A DNA stretch of 48,107 nucleotides from positions 1 through 48,107 of IMG/VR virus record IMGVR_UViG_3300025009_000025; one strand, 5' to 3'. Positions 25,173 to 34,100 of this stretch are shown here, one piece after another (the first letter of the stretch is position 1; each line of letters starts with the position of its first letter). This stretch comes from a virus. The position numbers and the translations under genes are program-made. The notes beneath the pieces are model-generated. The model was not told the origin of the DNA, searched no databases, and saw nothing but the letters and a program-made list of their open reading frames with translations.

Positions 25173-25847
25173 TTAAGTACACCTCAATAAGCTTGGTTGA
25201 AAAGGCTTGAGAAGCTTATCCTTTTTTTTAATATTATCGCTTGCCCATAAAGGTTGTAAGTTATCTAACGCCCAACAACGCTTAAAATCATAATCTTCGG
25301 CTTTTTCATAATTAAAAGCTGAGATTGGGATAATATGGTCTATATGCCATAAATGTCTATTATCCCATGACATCCCATCCTTGAATTGCCTTTCTATATG
25401 ATTCTTTAAATCATCAACTGTATAATTAACTAATGATTCCCAATGGCTACCATGCTTATTGCCACGCAAAGATTTTCTCATTGAAGTAGCAATATGGATA
25501 TTCAGACATCCACGTAATGTTTTATATTTCTTGTTTCCTGAACGCCTATTAATATTTTTTCTCTTTTCAGGGAATTTTTCATTCCATAATTTAGAAAACG
25601 ACAACATCTTCTCTTTGTTTTTCTCTCTCCAGTTTTTTGTTAATTCCTTTGCTCGTTTTGGATGTGTTCTTCTCCATTTTCTTGAATATTCAACAAGTCG
25701 CTCCCTGTTCTTCTTTTCCCATATTCTTTTAGATTTATATAAACAACTTTTACATGCACTTGTTTTACCGTCAACAGCACGCTTTTCAATACCAAACAGA
25801 GACACTTCTTTTTCTTCACCACATCTTGTACAAATCTTGTAATCCAT
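25173..25847 (-). CDS. HNH homing endonuclease, free-standing, 224 aa
   Basis: The N-terminal zinc ribbon CTRCGEEKEVSLFG ... CKSC (residues 6-35), then a basic helical linker with W-R repeats, then the HNH core HLWHIDHIIPISAF (H168, D170, H171) with LDNLQPLWASDN (N196, N205). It sits between adaptor and tail genes, starting in the adaptor's stop (TAATG) and ending right before the next ATG. Same family and domain order as the gene at 34093. It is expected to cut intein- or HNH-free relatives and spread itself. Confidence 0.88.
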   Translation of the reverse strand: MDYKICTRCGEEKEVSLFGIEKRAVDGKTSACKSCLYKSKRIWEKKNRERLVEYSRKWRRTHPKRAKELTKNWREKNKEKMLSFSKLWNEKFPEKRKNINRRSGNKKYKTLRGCLNIHIATSMRKSLRGNKHGSHWESLVNYTVDDLKNHIERQFKDGMSWDNRHLWHIDHIIPISAFNYEKAEDYDFKRCWALDNLQPLWASDNIKKKDKLLKPFQPSLLRCT

Positions 25848-26701
25848 TATAGTCCAACTCCAATTACAGTCTTTTTACGCATGTAAATTATGTTCCTAAC
25901 TCTTTCCATGAGGAAACTCTGCCACTTGTATTCTCCCGAAACGTCATATTCATCCCTGTTCTGCGCTCTTATGGTTACAGCTTCAATCACAACATTATCC
26001 ATAAGCCCAAGAAAAGGCATGGTGTCAGAAGTCGCAGTTAAGGTAGTAGGTATCTGCCAATAAGGTATTTTAATCGTATAGGCATCGTCAGGATAAGACG
26101 GGAAACAGACATTATTAGACCCATCTACATAGAAGTACGCAGGTTCAGTAGCTTCTGTAGGGTCATAATCAATAATCTGGTCTTCTGTGATTAAATTAAT
26201 AGGTGAGCGATAACCCTCTTTTACAATCCAGCCTTCCTGTGCAGGAACAAGTAAGTATGTAGCCAAGTCATCGAATATACGCTTAGAAATATATCCGCCT
26301 GATGTATAGGTTGTATAATCAGTAGAATCTATTCCTATAGTTACAGCATTGGCAGATACATATGTTGCGGTATATTCAGTATCGTTTAGTTCGGTCATAC
26401 CAACAACATCTTTAATCACAACTCCGGCAGTACCAGAAGTCATTAGCCCATGAGATGTCGCCGTAATTGAACAAGGCGATGCCGCTGTTGCCGCAGTTAT
26501 ATCTGCCGCAATAGTTGTGATTGTACCTATCGTTCTGTTTAAATCCGAGTTGTATTCTGCACAAAGACCTGCAATCCATAGATTAGTTTCATTAATCCAT
26601 TGAAAGCAGGCCGCTTGAGAAGGGTCTGAGCTTGCTGAGATTGTTATTCCGCCACCTAACCTATAGCCAACGCTCGTTAGTAAAGTAGCAACTGTTGACA
26701 T
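25847..26701 (-). CDS. Head-tail adaptor with FCCH-like insert
   Basis: 284 aa. The flanks (STVATLLTSVGYRLGG, then FQWINETNLWIAGLCAEYNSD; and C-terminal MPFLGLMDNVVIEAVTIRAQNRDEYDVSGEYKWQSFLMERVRNIIYMRKK) fit the helical gatekeeper/adaptor of podoviruses. Residues about 68-140 (ASPCSITATSHGLMTSGTAGVVIKDVVGMTELNDTEYT) are the small beta domain often called E1 FCCH-like in phage virion proteins. It joins portal to tail. Confidence 0.7.
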   Translation of the reverse strand: MSTVATLLTSVGYRLGGGITISASSDPSQAACFQWINETNLWIAGLCAEYNSDLNRTIGTITTIAADITAATAASPCSITATSHGLMTSGTAGVVIKDVVGMTELNDTEYTATYVSANAVTIGIDSTDYTTYTSGGYISKRIFDDLATYLLVPAQEGWIVKEGYRSPINLITEDQIIDYDPTEATEPAYFYVDGSNNVCFPSYPDDAYTIKIPYWQIPTTLTATSDTMPFLGLMDNVVIEAVTIRAQNRDEYDVSGEYKWQSFLMERVRNIIYMRKKTVIGVGL

Positions 26702-26714
26702 TTATATTCTCATT

Positions 26715-27218
26715 TCAGTCTCGCTGGAGAAAAGATACGTTCGATTCCTCTCCTGCTAACTTGCTTATAACCATAAATTCACGTTTCTTATCCTCAAGCC
26801 CTTCTTTCTTTTCTTTCCTTAATACGGCATGAGGTGAAACACGCCTTTTTTTAACATCAGTTAAAGTAGGCATCCCATTGGCAATTTCCTCTTTTAACGC
26901 TTCTCTGCGAGCCATCCAAGCATCCTTATTGCTATTGAACAGCTTTTTAGCAGATTCTTCCTGCTCGCTTATCTTATTAAGTCGCTCTCTTTTTTCCTTG
27001 AGCTTAATCTTCATTGCCATTTCACGATCTTTGGCAATATACCCAGAATCAATAGCTTTCTGAGTTTTTTCAATTTCCTCTCTCAATAGCTCTTTCTTCT
27101 TGGGATAACAGAAAGATGGCTTAGCCGAGCCTTTATCAAGGGGGCCGTAGAAATCCCTGTAAGTTGCCTTGCGTGATTTGTCTCCATCTTTAATTATAAT
27201 GTGACCTGCATTTGCCAT
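26715..27218 (-). CDS. Basic coiled-coil protein, 167 aa
   Basis: Almost entirely charged helix (KKELLREEIEKTQKAIDSGYIAKDREMAMKIKLKEKRERLNKI). Lies between the capsid region and adaptor, so it may be a minor virion or assembly factor. No family recognised. Confidence 0.55.
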   Translation of the reverse strand: MANAGHIIIKDGDKSRKATYRDFYGPLDKGSAKPSFCYPKKKELLREEIEKTQKAIDSGYIAKDREMAMKIKLKEKRERLNKISEQEESAKKLFNSNKDAWMARREALKEEIANGMPTLTDVKKRRVSPHAVLRKEKKEGLEDKKREFMVISKLAGEESNVSFLQRD

Positions 27219-27271
27219 TTAACACTCTCCTTTTGTTGTGGGCGGCTTAATTGCCGTATCCATAAGTTAAT

Positions 27272-27290
27272 GAGGGGAATTTCACCCCTC
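27272..27290 (-). terminator. Hairpin GAGGGG / CCCCTC between late genes
   Basis: Six-base GC-rich stem with a 7-nt loop, seven bases after the stop of the 27297 gene. There is no clear T-run on the minus strand, so it may be a pause or mRNA end-protecting hairpin and not a full terminator. Confidence 0.45.
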
Positions 27291-27296
27291 GTATTC

Positions 27297-27482
27297 TTAT
27301 TCAGTTACTTGTTCTAAAATATCATTGCATTTAGCCATTATATCAGAAAGTTCATCACTTTCTATTTCTGTTCTTATATATCCATCAGAACAGTTTGGAC
27401 AGTCCTTAGACCAATCTTCAGGCAATGTACCGCTTAAAGTTGCGTTGCCCTTGCATGTTGGACAAACAATTTTAATATACAT
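27297..27482 (-). CDS. Zinc-ribbon protein, 61 aa
   Basis: CPTC (9-12) and CPNC (29-32) in a rubredoxin-like arrangement, then an acidic helical tail (SDELSDIMAKCNDILEQV). Inserted among head genes. Could be an assembly factor or a transcription regulator; unknown. Confidence 0.6.
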   Translation of the reverse strand: MYIKIVCPTCKGNATLSGTLPEDWSKDCPNCSDGYIRTEIESDELSDIMAKCNDILEQVTE

Positions 27483-27495
27483 AAATCACCTATCA

Positions 27496-28491
27496 TCAAG
27501 TATAATCTGCCGTAGCACCCAACAGATTGCTTGTAGCCGCAGCTGTGTAGGTATTGCCGCCAACCAGAATCTTGGCCTCGCTTGCCTCCGCAATAATATC
27601 GGTTACTCCGGTAAACGAACAACGGTTATCAAAATATAGAGAGTTGTTCGCGTGGGAGGTGTCAACGATAGCTACCGTCATAGCCGATGAAGCTGCTGCA
27701 TGGACGTTGATGAATTGGCAATTCAGGAAGATCGCCTGCGAAGTCAAACACTCAGTGCCAGCCCAGTTTATAAAATACGGCGTTGTTGATGTTAGAGTAT
27801 TACTCCTGAAAATGCAGTCTTCAAAAACATTCAAGCCGCCAGCGCCAGCAATTTTCAACATGCAATTTGCTCCACTTCTCTCAATGGCGTTTTGCGTTCC
27901 AAAGAGACAGTTCTTAAAGTAATTTGAACTGCCGCCGTTGATATAAACGCCAACATAATTTGCCGAAGCGGATTGTGTGGCATCCATAGGCCCCGCAAAG
28001 TTCACACAATCAAAGATATTACCGGCCCCAGTAATCGTCATACACACAACATCTGATGCCCCGCCAGTCGAAGAACCATGCATCCAACGGATGTTTTTGA
28101 ATTTGTTAGATGCACCACTAACCGTCATAAAGTTTGCCATCGTATAACCCGAATGACCGAATCTGCACCGCTGATAACCGGATTTCTCACCAGGCCCAAG
28201 ACCAAGCATATGCGTATTGGTTTTATCCCAAGTTAAAGCTGCTGCCGTTGCGTCTGCATCGCCACGCCACGCATGATTTTCGGGAGTAACCAGAACCACA
28301 TCGTTCCTTTGAGTTACAGTTGAATTTTCAGCAGAATATACAGATGTGAACATTGATCCCGTTGTCATACCCTTACTCGTTAGTAGTGTTGAGATTGCAC
28401 TTGATCGGCTGGCAACGGTAACAAAAATCTCTCCGGGTATAGTTCCTAATTCACTTGCTACCCATGCCCTATATTCTCTTGGTACACTCAT
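27496..28491 (-). CDS. Beta-helix virion protein (head fibre or decoration), 331 aa
   Basis: Repeated coil rungs are visible (NKFKNIRWMHGSSTG, NIFDCVNFAGPM, NYFKNCLFGTQNAIE, NVFEDCIFRSNTL, AIFLNCQFINVHA), each with an N/D-C-x-F turn, the pattern of a right-handed parallel beta helix. It follows the capsid gene, so I read it as a capsid decoration or head fibre and not a tail spike. Secretion signal absent. Confidence 0.65.
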   Translation of the reverse strand: MSVPREYRAWVASELGTIPGEIFVTVASRSSAISTLLTSKGMTTGSMFTSVYSAENSTVTQRNDVVLVTPENHAWRGDADATAAALTWDKTNTHMLGLGPGEKSGYQRCRFGHSGYTMANFMTVSGASNKFKNIRWMHGSSTGGASDVVCMTITGAGNIFDCVNFAGPMDATQSASANYVGVYINGGSSNYFKNCLFGTQNAIERSGANCMLKIAGAGGLNVFEDCIFRSNTLTSTTPYFINWAGTECLTSQAIFLNCQFINVHAAASSAMTVAIVDTSHANNSLYFDNRCSFTGVTDIIAEASEAKILVGGNTYTAAATSNLLGATADYT

Positions 28492-28545
28492 ATTATTTAC
28501 TCCTTTCCTATGAACGTCTGAATCGGTCAGACCATATAGGTTTTG

Positions 28546-28584
28546 TTCCCTTCCTTCTCATCCCGATAACGAAAAGGAAGGGAA
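28546..28584 (-). terminator. Long hairpin after the capsid gene
   Basis: Perfect 11-bp arms TTCCCTTCCTT and AAGGAAGGGAA with a 17-nt loop, 8 bases after the capsid stop. There is no T-run after it on the minus strand. Such hairpins often protect or trim capsid mRNA so that more capsid than later product is made. Confidence 0.6.
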
Positions 28585-28592
28585 TTGTTAAT

Positions 28593-29516
28593 TTAACTTA
28601 CGCTTGAACCAATGATCCATCTCCAGTCGGTAAATCCCCAACCGATTACAAAATAATCAGCGTATTTTCTCATCATTGTGTCGAAGTCAGTTGTAGAATT
28701 GAACTCAATAGGAACTGCATCGAGCCAGATCAGAGAGTCTTTCATAGCTGAAGAATCGGCTATAAACCAGTCGTTGGTATCATAATCATCAAGCAAAGGA
28801 AGCTCGATTGATTTCCAGCGACCTTTCTGGAAGTTCTCGTTGTTCAAGTTATCGCCGGTTTTGCCGGTTGAATTAATAACTTCCCACACGGCTTCAGATA
28901 GACTGGACGGATGTATAATCGTATCGAAGTTCGTCTGAATCCTCTCGCCTATATCGTCTTTAAATCCAAGAGACTGAAGTCTTAAGGCCTCAAGATTCAC
29001 AGCATCAAAAGCGAGTGTTGAAAGGTTATCAAATCCGGTAGAAGTTGATACATCCGGGGCTTTTGTCGTATGAGAATTTGAACACAGCGCAACACCTTCC
29101 TCTGAGGTCATAAACGAGAACGCCGTAGAATCGAAATAAATAAACGGCTCATGAGCTATCTTGTTCATCTTCCTGTTAGCTGCGGTTGCAAGCTGTTTCG
29201 GGAGCTTCTCAATCATGTCGTATCTGTCTGTATCAATAAGCCGTCTTTGGATTGTAATACCACCTGCATATTCCACAGGTTCAATCTTTGTGTGATAGCC
29301 CGGAGATACATTCTGATATTGAATTACGCCCTGGAACAGTTCGGGGTCAGGGATGTTCCCTACCGAGAAATATTCCTCCCATGCCTTTTTGGTCTTATTG
29401 ACCGTGAAAAACTTATCCTTGATAGACTCCAACCCTTTGTATTGGTCAAAGTAAACTTTCGTCAGCCGGTCATCAAGGAGTCTTACGAATTGTTTGTCTG
29501 TTAATGGACTTGCCAT
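28593..29516 (-). CDS. Major capsid protein
   Basis: 307 aa, size and order (scaffold, small head protein, capsid) as expected. The block IQRRLIDTDRYDMIEKLPKQLATAANRKMNKIAHEPF, followed by GVALCSNSHTT and RIQTNFDTIIHPSSL, matches Mu F-/HK97-fold major head proteins. The end FVIGWGFTDWRWIIGSSVS is typical. A hairpin follows the stop. Confidence 0.85.
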   Translation of the reverse strand: MASPLTDKQFVRLLDDRLTKVYFDQYKGLESIKDKFFTVNKTKKAWEEYFSVGNIPDPELFQGVIQYQNVSPGYHTKIEPVEYAGGITIQRRLIDTDRYDMIEKLPKQLATAANRKMNKIAHEPFIYFDSTAFSFMTSEEGVALCSNSHTTKAPDVSTSTGFDNLSTLAFDAVNLEALRLQSLGFKDDIGERIQTNFDTIIHPSSLSEAVWEVINSTGKTGDNLNNENFQKGRWKSIELPLLDDYDTNDWFIADSSAMKDSLIWLDAVPIEFNSTTDFDTMMRKYADYFVIGWGFTDWRWIIGSSVS

Positions 29517-29528
29517 AATTCTACCTCC

Positions 29529-30296
29529 TTAATATAAATGACGCGGTGAGAAAGAGAATACTGCATATTCTTTTCCCGCTTCTTCAAGGTTAAGTTCGTG
29601 AACATATACATAATAAGCATACGTCCCTACTGCCGCACCACCATCAATGCCATTCAAGTAGGTTCCTACCCAATCAATATGAGCATAACCCTGAACAACA
29701 TTGCAAACGACAAATTTGTCGCCAACAGAAGTTGCTTGGAACGGGATTGTAACGGTTTGAGTAGTTGTTCCACCATCTCCCGTAACCTTGCGATATTGCC
29801 CTCTGTTTGCGCCTGAACGACAATAAATAGTGGAGTAACTGTCTTCCGTAGCCGTAAAGCCACTTGTTACAACAGTTGTGCCAGCACTTACCGCAGTTGT
29901 TGATGCCAATTCAGTCAACGCCGTTCCAGGGGTTGTTTGCCAAATAGGGGCTTTAATAAGCGTAGTTGGTGTTATTAAAGTAACTTCCACCATCTGCGGT
30001 TTGGGAGGGTCAAGTGCAGCTATAGTTGCCTGTGTGGTTGTATATGTTGCCTTGTCTCCGTTATAATAAGAAGCTGTGTAAACCGGGCTTTGAATAACAC
30101 CCGTAATTATTCCGACAATATGAGATGTTGCATCTGGAAGAGCTGAAGCAGCTACCGGACATGCAGTCACATCTCCACCTGTTGATAGGCTAACATCAGC
30201 CGCAGCTAACTGACCCTGATAACAAGTTGCGCCGATTGTCAGTCTCCTTACGACCGGCAGAGCGCCACTTAAATCTCCTGCCCATGTAAAAGCCAT
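29529..30296 (-). CDS. Head decoration or capsid-associated protein, 255 aa
   Basis: Beta-rich, G/T/A rich (VRRLTIGATCYQGQLAAADVSLSTGGDVTACPVAASALPDA). Placed right before the capsid gene, where phages keep head decoration proteins. No motif allows more. Confidence 0.6.
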   Translation of the reverse strand: MAFTWAGDLSGALPVVRRLTIGATCYQGQLAAADVSLSTGGDVTACPVAASALPDATSHIVGIITGVIQSPVYTASYYNGDKATYTTTQATIAALDPPKPQMVEVTLITPTTLIKAPIWQTTPGTALTELASTTAVSAGTTVVTSGFTATEDSYSTIYCRSGANRGQYRKVTGDGGTTTQTVTIPFQATSVGDKFVVCNVVQGYAHIDWVGTYLNGIDGGAAVGTYAYYVYVHELNLEEAGKEYAVFSFSPRHLY

Positions 30297-30312
30297 AGTT
30301 ATTCTCCTTTAT

Positions 30313-30804
30313 TCATCTACTGGCTAAACTTCCGCAAAACGGACAGCCTGTAGAAATATTTGGTTGATTTATCACTCTTGACAGAGTTACAGTGCCTGCC
30401 GTTGCTGCTGCTTCGGTTGTGAGGCTGTCGGTACTGCTTAACAGAATCTCATCTCTTGAAACACCTCTATCAGCTATTGTGTAATCTCCGTCATTTGTTC
30501 CGCTTGTCGTTTCAACCCTGAGTGTCATGCCCTCGTGAAAATGCTTTTCAGCGAATAACTTCGCACTATCCGACAGATATGCCGGGGTGTCGCCTGATGC
30601 CGCTGTGAAGGATATTGTTACTGCTTCATACATTTCATCTGCATAAGATTCAGCAGTTGGTACTGCATTGCTGCCGTAATTACCTGTTTTAGTAACCGGC
30701 ACGCTTGAACCCAATATTGGATTCTTCCTGTTCTCAAAGCCACATACTTTACATCTGTAAGTATAGTATGACCTTTCTTTAGGTAATAGGCTTTCAGAAA
30801 TCAT
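30313..30804 (-). CDS. Head-region protein with split zinc ribbon, 163 aa
   Basis: YTYRCKVCGFENRKNP at the start and STGCPFCGSLASR at the end together make a four-cysteine zinc ribbon, with a beta-rich domain inserted between (AVTISFTAASGDTPAYLSDSAKLF). The two halves must meet in the fold. It overlaps the scaffold stop by 4 bases. Unknown role in the head. Confidence 0.6.
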   Translation of the reverse strand: MISESLLPKERSYYTYRCKVCGFENRKNPILGSSVPVTKTGNYGSNAVPTAESYADEMYEAVTISFTAASGDTPAYLSDSAKLFAEKHFHEGMTLRVETTSGTNDGDYTIADRGVSRDEILLSSTDSLTTEAAATAGTVTLSRVINQPNISTGCPFCGSLASR

Positions 30805-31559
30805 TCTTTAAACACCTTGGCTAATTCCTCTTGAGAATATCCCCATCTTTTAGCAAGAGCCGCAGCTTCTTTCGATAGGTTTACAGAAGCCGGTTTCGTT
30901 GCTGTTTTTGCAGGAGGAGAAACAGTACCTATCGGGGCATTTGCAGGCTTATTATCTGATAATGCGTTCTGCTTCTGCATTTTCCTGCGCTGAACCGCCT
31001 GATAAGACCTTAAAACAAGCCTTTCAGCTTCAACTTCCGGGCGATTTCTCTTGTCAAGTGAACTAAAGTTCTTCTGAATTTCCTCAACAACTTCCTTACC
31101 TAATGCCGCATCTGCATACAATGGGTCTGAGTCCATTGCTTTGCCTGCTATCCTGATTACCTCTGACGTAAAGTTTTGATCTGCTTTTGTGCGTCTATTG
31201 ACTTCTTCGTCAATAATACGAGGCACTACAGTCTTTGCCCATCGGTCAGGGTCATCAAAGATATTAACATCAGTTGCAGGAGGTGGAGGTTCAGGAGGTC
31301 TTATGTTCGATAGTCTGGTATCTATCAGATTACCAAGATTATCAAACAGGTCTTTGTCCCGTCTTCCCTGCCATGACGCAACCTTCTGAAATGCCTTTTC
31401 TGCCGCCATATCCGCTATTTGTTCCGGTGTAAGCGGGGGCGGTGTTTCAGGTGGTGCTTCCGGGGGTGTTTCTACTGGAGGCGTAACTTCTGCTTCGGCT
31501 TCCGCTACACTACCCGTATCTTCCGGGGGTGCTGCTGAAGTGTCGAGTTCATCTGCCAT
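30801..31559 (-). CDS. Capsid scaffolding protein
   Basis: 252 aa. Acidic, proline-rich N-terminus (PPVETPPEAPPETPPPLTPEQIA), charged helical middle, and a short C-terminal helix (KEAAALAKRWGYSQEELAKVFKE), the usual layout of scaffolds and their capsid-binding tail. Two genes before the capsid. It would guide shell assembly and then leave. A terminator and palindrome element lie upstream. Confidence 0.75.
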   Translation of the reverse strand: MADELDTSAAPPEDTGSVAEAEAEVTPPVETPPEAPPETPPPLTPEQIADMAAEKAFQKVASWQGRRDKDLFDNLGNLIDTRLSNIRPPEPPPPATDVNIFDDPDRWAKTVVPRIIDEEVNRRTKADQNFTSEVIRIAGKAMDSDPLYADAALGKEVVEEIQKNFSSLDKRNRPEVEAERLVLRSYQAVQRRKMQKQNALSDNKPANAPIGTVSPPAKTATKPASVNLSKEAAALAKRWGYSQEELAKVFKE

Positions 31560-31580
31560 TTTTATTCTCCTTTAAATGAA

Positions 31581-31625
31581 AAAGCCCAAATACCACGAAG
31601 CCAATCTCCGTGACACTTGGGCTTT
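31581..31625 (-). terminator. Rho-independent terminator between portal and scaffold blocks
   Basis: AAAGCCCAA and TTGGGCTTT pair (9 bp), with CACG/CGTG extending the stem inside. On the minus strand it is followed by TTTTTC. Partial read-through would set the ratio of packaging proteins to head proteins. Confidence 0.75.
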
Positions 31626-31629
31626 ATAA

Positions 31630-31652
31630 AAATTCCTATTAAATAGGAGTTT
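31630..31652 (-). repeat. Palindrome element 5 (AAATTCCTA / TTAAA / TAGGAGTTT)
   Basis: Nine-base arms with one G-T wobble. It lies 12 bases after the stop of the 41-aa gene and just before the terminator, the only copy in the late operon. Confidence 0.75.
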
Positions 31653-31664
31653 ACAAAGAATCCG

Positions 31665-31790
31665 TTATTTTACGTCCTGCTCTATCCTAACCTTTCTTAT
31701 ACCGCCTTCATGCAGTATAATTGTTACAACACCTGAACATTTTCCTTTTATCCAATTTGTAAATATCTCTACAAATCTGTCTAATGTCAT
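31665..31790 (-). CDS. 41-aa small protein
   Basis: ATG 31790 overlaps the previous stop (ATGA) and the frame ends at TAA 31667-31665. MTLDRFVEIFTNWIKGKCSGVVTIILHEGGIRKVRIEQDVK is a helix followed by a beta hairpin. Tight coupling supports it. Confidence 0.5.
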   Translation of the reverse strand: MTLDRFVEIFTNWIKGKCSGVVTIILHEGGIRKVRIEQDVK

Positions 31791-32131
31791 TTCGCCATCG
31801 CCTGTTCATGTTCTTCTGCTTTTTCAGCTATAACCGCCATCCTTCTTATAAAGTCATAAGTGACATTTATAATCAATGCGTTTCGCATTATCTCTTCTCG
31901 TACCTTTTCCGGTGGTTGCAAACATAGGTTCAAAATATTTGTTACATGCGTATTTATGCTGTCAACACAACTGTTAACAATAAGCCTGCCGCCTGTCGTA
32001 TTCATAAAACTACGAAGCAAGTCAGCTTCTAAAATTGTGTTTAACACATATTCCCTTTGTTCGCTACTATATTTTGAAATATAGTTTTTAAGGTCTTGAT
32101 TTGTCCATACTTTATCATTGCCCAAGCTCAT
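31787..32131 (-). CDS. Helical protein after portal, 114 aa
   Basis: Starts inside the end of the portal gene (17-base overlap, GGGGGATGACTG upstream). All helical (LKNYISKYSSEQREYVLNTILEADLLRSFMN). Perhaps a portal-binding or head-assembly factor; unknown. Confidence 0.55.
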   Translation of the reverse strand: MSLGNDKVWTNQDLKNYISKYSSEQREYVLNTILEADLLRSFMNTTGGRLIVNSCVDSINTHVTNILNLCLQPPEKVREEIMRNALIINVTYDFIRRMAVIAEKAEEHEQAMAK

Positions 32132-34100
32132 CAGTCATCCCCCTCATCTGCTGTTCTGCCGGTTGCTGTGGTAGCCCCTGCTGATTCTGTTGCGGAGCCA
32201 TTGGATTCATCGCCGGTGGTGTCCCATGCCCTTTCCCCCCTGTTGCAAGCTGATATAAAAGCACAGTTTCTGGGTCTTCTTCAAACATATATCTCTTGAA
32301 ATGAGAGAAGTTTTTACCCATGATTTCAATCATCTGGCCGAGAATGTAGTTTACTGCCATTGGCGTTTTGGGATTTTGTATAGGAGCTATCATTCCAAGA
32401 ATACCCTGCCATGTTTTCAGCTTGTACTGTTTTGATTCTTCTGTTTCTAATGCCTGACTTACAGGCTTGAATTTATCCCTTCTTTTCGGATTATACGCTT
32501 TTGCCCCTTCTTCACCTATCAGTTGAGTTAATGTTTCTGGTAGCATGAAATCATTACATAAAGTTAATAGCATATCGTAAAATTCAGTAAAGCCGATAAA
32601 CTCCAAATTCATAGACTTCATGCCGATTCTGACATTCGCTCTTTGATTTACGATAGAAGCCATTGTTGCCGTTTCAGCTCTGTCAGGTGTCATACCCATA
32701 GTCTGAGGCGAAGTTGCCATCGCATAATCCATTCTTGACGACAACAAGTTCTGGTGAATTATACCGCCTTGTATATTATCCTGAATGGTTATTTCCTGTA
32801 AATCGTCAAGATTATCAAGCATAATGACTTTTTCAGGTGTGATTTTTATATCCTCGCTTACTGAGAATTTCTTACCTTTAAATGCGGGTGTGATTGAAAG
32901 TTTCGTGCGGTAATTCATTAAATTATAGTTATCGTTTATAGCCTTCTGAATCTCCCGATTTATCTCCCCATCTCCAAAGCCGGTGTCTTTCAGCATATCC
33001 ACATAACACAGGAATCTCACCATTGGTCTTCGTGTATGCTGTGACTTCCTGAAGCCTATTATATGCCTTATATCGTCTGATTCCCTGTTTTTCACATAGT
33101 GAATTATACATTCCATATTCACAGCATCAGGATCGAACTTACCATCAGGGAGAAGTCCAGGGACATATGTACCGTCTTTTTCTATTACCGGATATTTGCC
33201 CCATCTTTCATAAACTATAAAAGTCTTTTGAGGTGGTTGCGGCTGTTCTTCGGTCATACCATCTTTATTATATGTGGTTGTACCTCTTTCTCCTTCCGGT
33301 TCTTCCTCTTCTAACAGATCAAGATTGAAATAACCCATTGATGGTGCATCTGCTTTTAACTGGTCAAGTGTGTTTTCCGTTTCAAACAGCACATATTCCT
33401 TATCGTTAAGTGAATAGGTATATTCAGGAGACATATAGACATTCTGGACAGGATATACGTCAAAATCGGGTTTATCAGTTTCGATTCTGCTGGTAAATTT
33501 AGGTTCTTCTGTAGTCTGGAATTTGGGTTTTTGTGCTAATGGGTCTGTATAAGGTGTGTCATCTTCTGCGAGAATACTGCCTTCTTCATCATAGGTATAA
33601 TCCGATTTTTGAACATAATGGGAAAATTCCTGCACAACACTTTGTTTATACTTACCTTTTACAATACCGTATCCGCAGTTAAACACGAACATGATAAGTC
33701 TTACTATTTTATAGTAATAATACATATCCTTATCATTAAGTAGCGTATTTAACAGGTTTTTTGCCGCTTTTGATTCTGCAATATCAATAGCGTCCGTAGA
33801 GTCTAAATCCACTTCTACAAAATCAGTAGATGCAAAATATTGAGATACGAAATTACCAACCTGAGTTAATAACCTTGAGCTGTATTCCGGCAGGAATATA
33901 TCAGATTCCCAGTCGTTTGTTTTCTGTTCCCTGACTCCGTGCATCATGTCGTAATAGGCGTTAAACTCATCTACGAGTTTCTCATTATTCCTTGCGGCTA
34001 CGGTCAGTTCTTCAGATACATGAGATAATAGACTTTTTTGTATATCTTCCGACACATTCCAATCTGATTTAGGTATTTTCTTTTTTTTCTTTTTAGCCAT
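32115..34100 (-). CDS. Portal protein
   Basis: 661 aa, the usual size for P22/T7-like portals. LTVAARNNEKLVDEFNAYYDMMHGVREQKTNDWESDIFLPEYSSRLLTQVGN and the later LVNQRANVRIG-type helical region (TATMASIVNQRANVRIGMKSMNLEFIGFTEFYDMLLTLCNDFM) fit the clip/wing and crown of portals. The P/Q-rich tail (MNPMAPQQNQQGLPQQPAEQQ) is flexible. It forms the 12-fold ring that TerL docks on. Its ATG lies 8 bases inside the HNH stop. Confidence 0.85.
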   Translation of the reverse strand: MAKKKKKKIPKSDWNVSEDIQKSLLSHVSEELTVAARNNEKLVDEFNAYYDMMHGVREQKTNDWESDIFLPEYSSRLLTQVGNFVSQYFASTDFVEVDLDSTDAIDIAESKAAKNLLNTLLNDKDMYYYYKIVRLIMFVFNCGYGIVKGKYKQSVVQEFSHYVQKSDYTYDEEGSILAEDDTPYTDPLAQKPKFQTTEEPKFTSRIETDKPDFDVYPVQNVYMSPEYTYSLNDKEYVLFETENTLDQLKADAPSMGYFNLDLLEEEEPEGERGTTTYNKDGMTEEQPQPPQKTFIVYERWGKYPVIEKDGTYVPGLLPDGKFDPDAVNMECIIHYVKNRESDDIRHIIGFRKSQHTRRPMVRFLCYVDMLKDTGFGDGEINREIQKAINDNYNLMNYRTKLSITPAFKGKKFSVSEDIKITPEKVIMLDNLDDLQEITIQDNIQGGIIHQNLLSSRMDYAMATSPQTMGMTPDRAETATMASIVNQRANVRIGMKSMNLEFIGFTEFYDMLLTLCNDFMLPETLTQLIGEEGAKAYNPKRRDKFKPVSQALETEESKQYKLKTWQGILGMIAPIQNPKTPMAVNYILGQMIEIMGKNFSHFKRYMFEEDPETVLLYQLATGGKGHGTPPAMNPMAPQQNQQGLPQQPAEQQMRGMTDELGQ

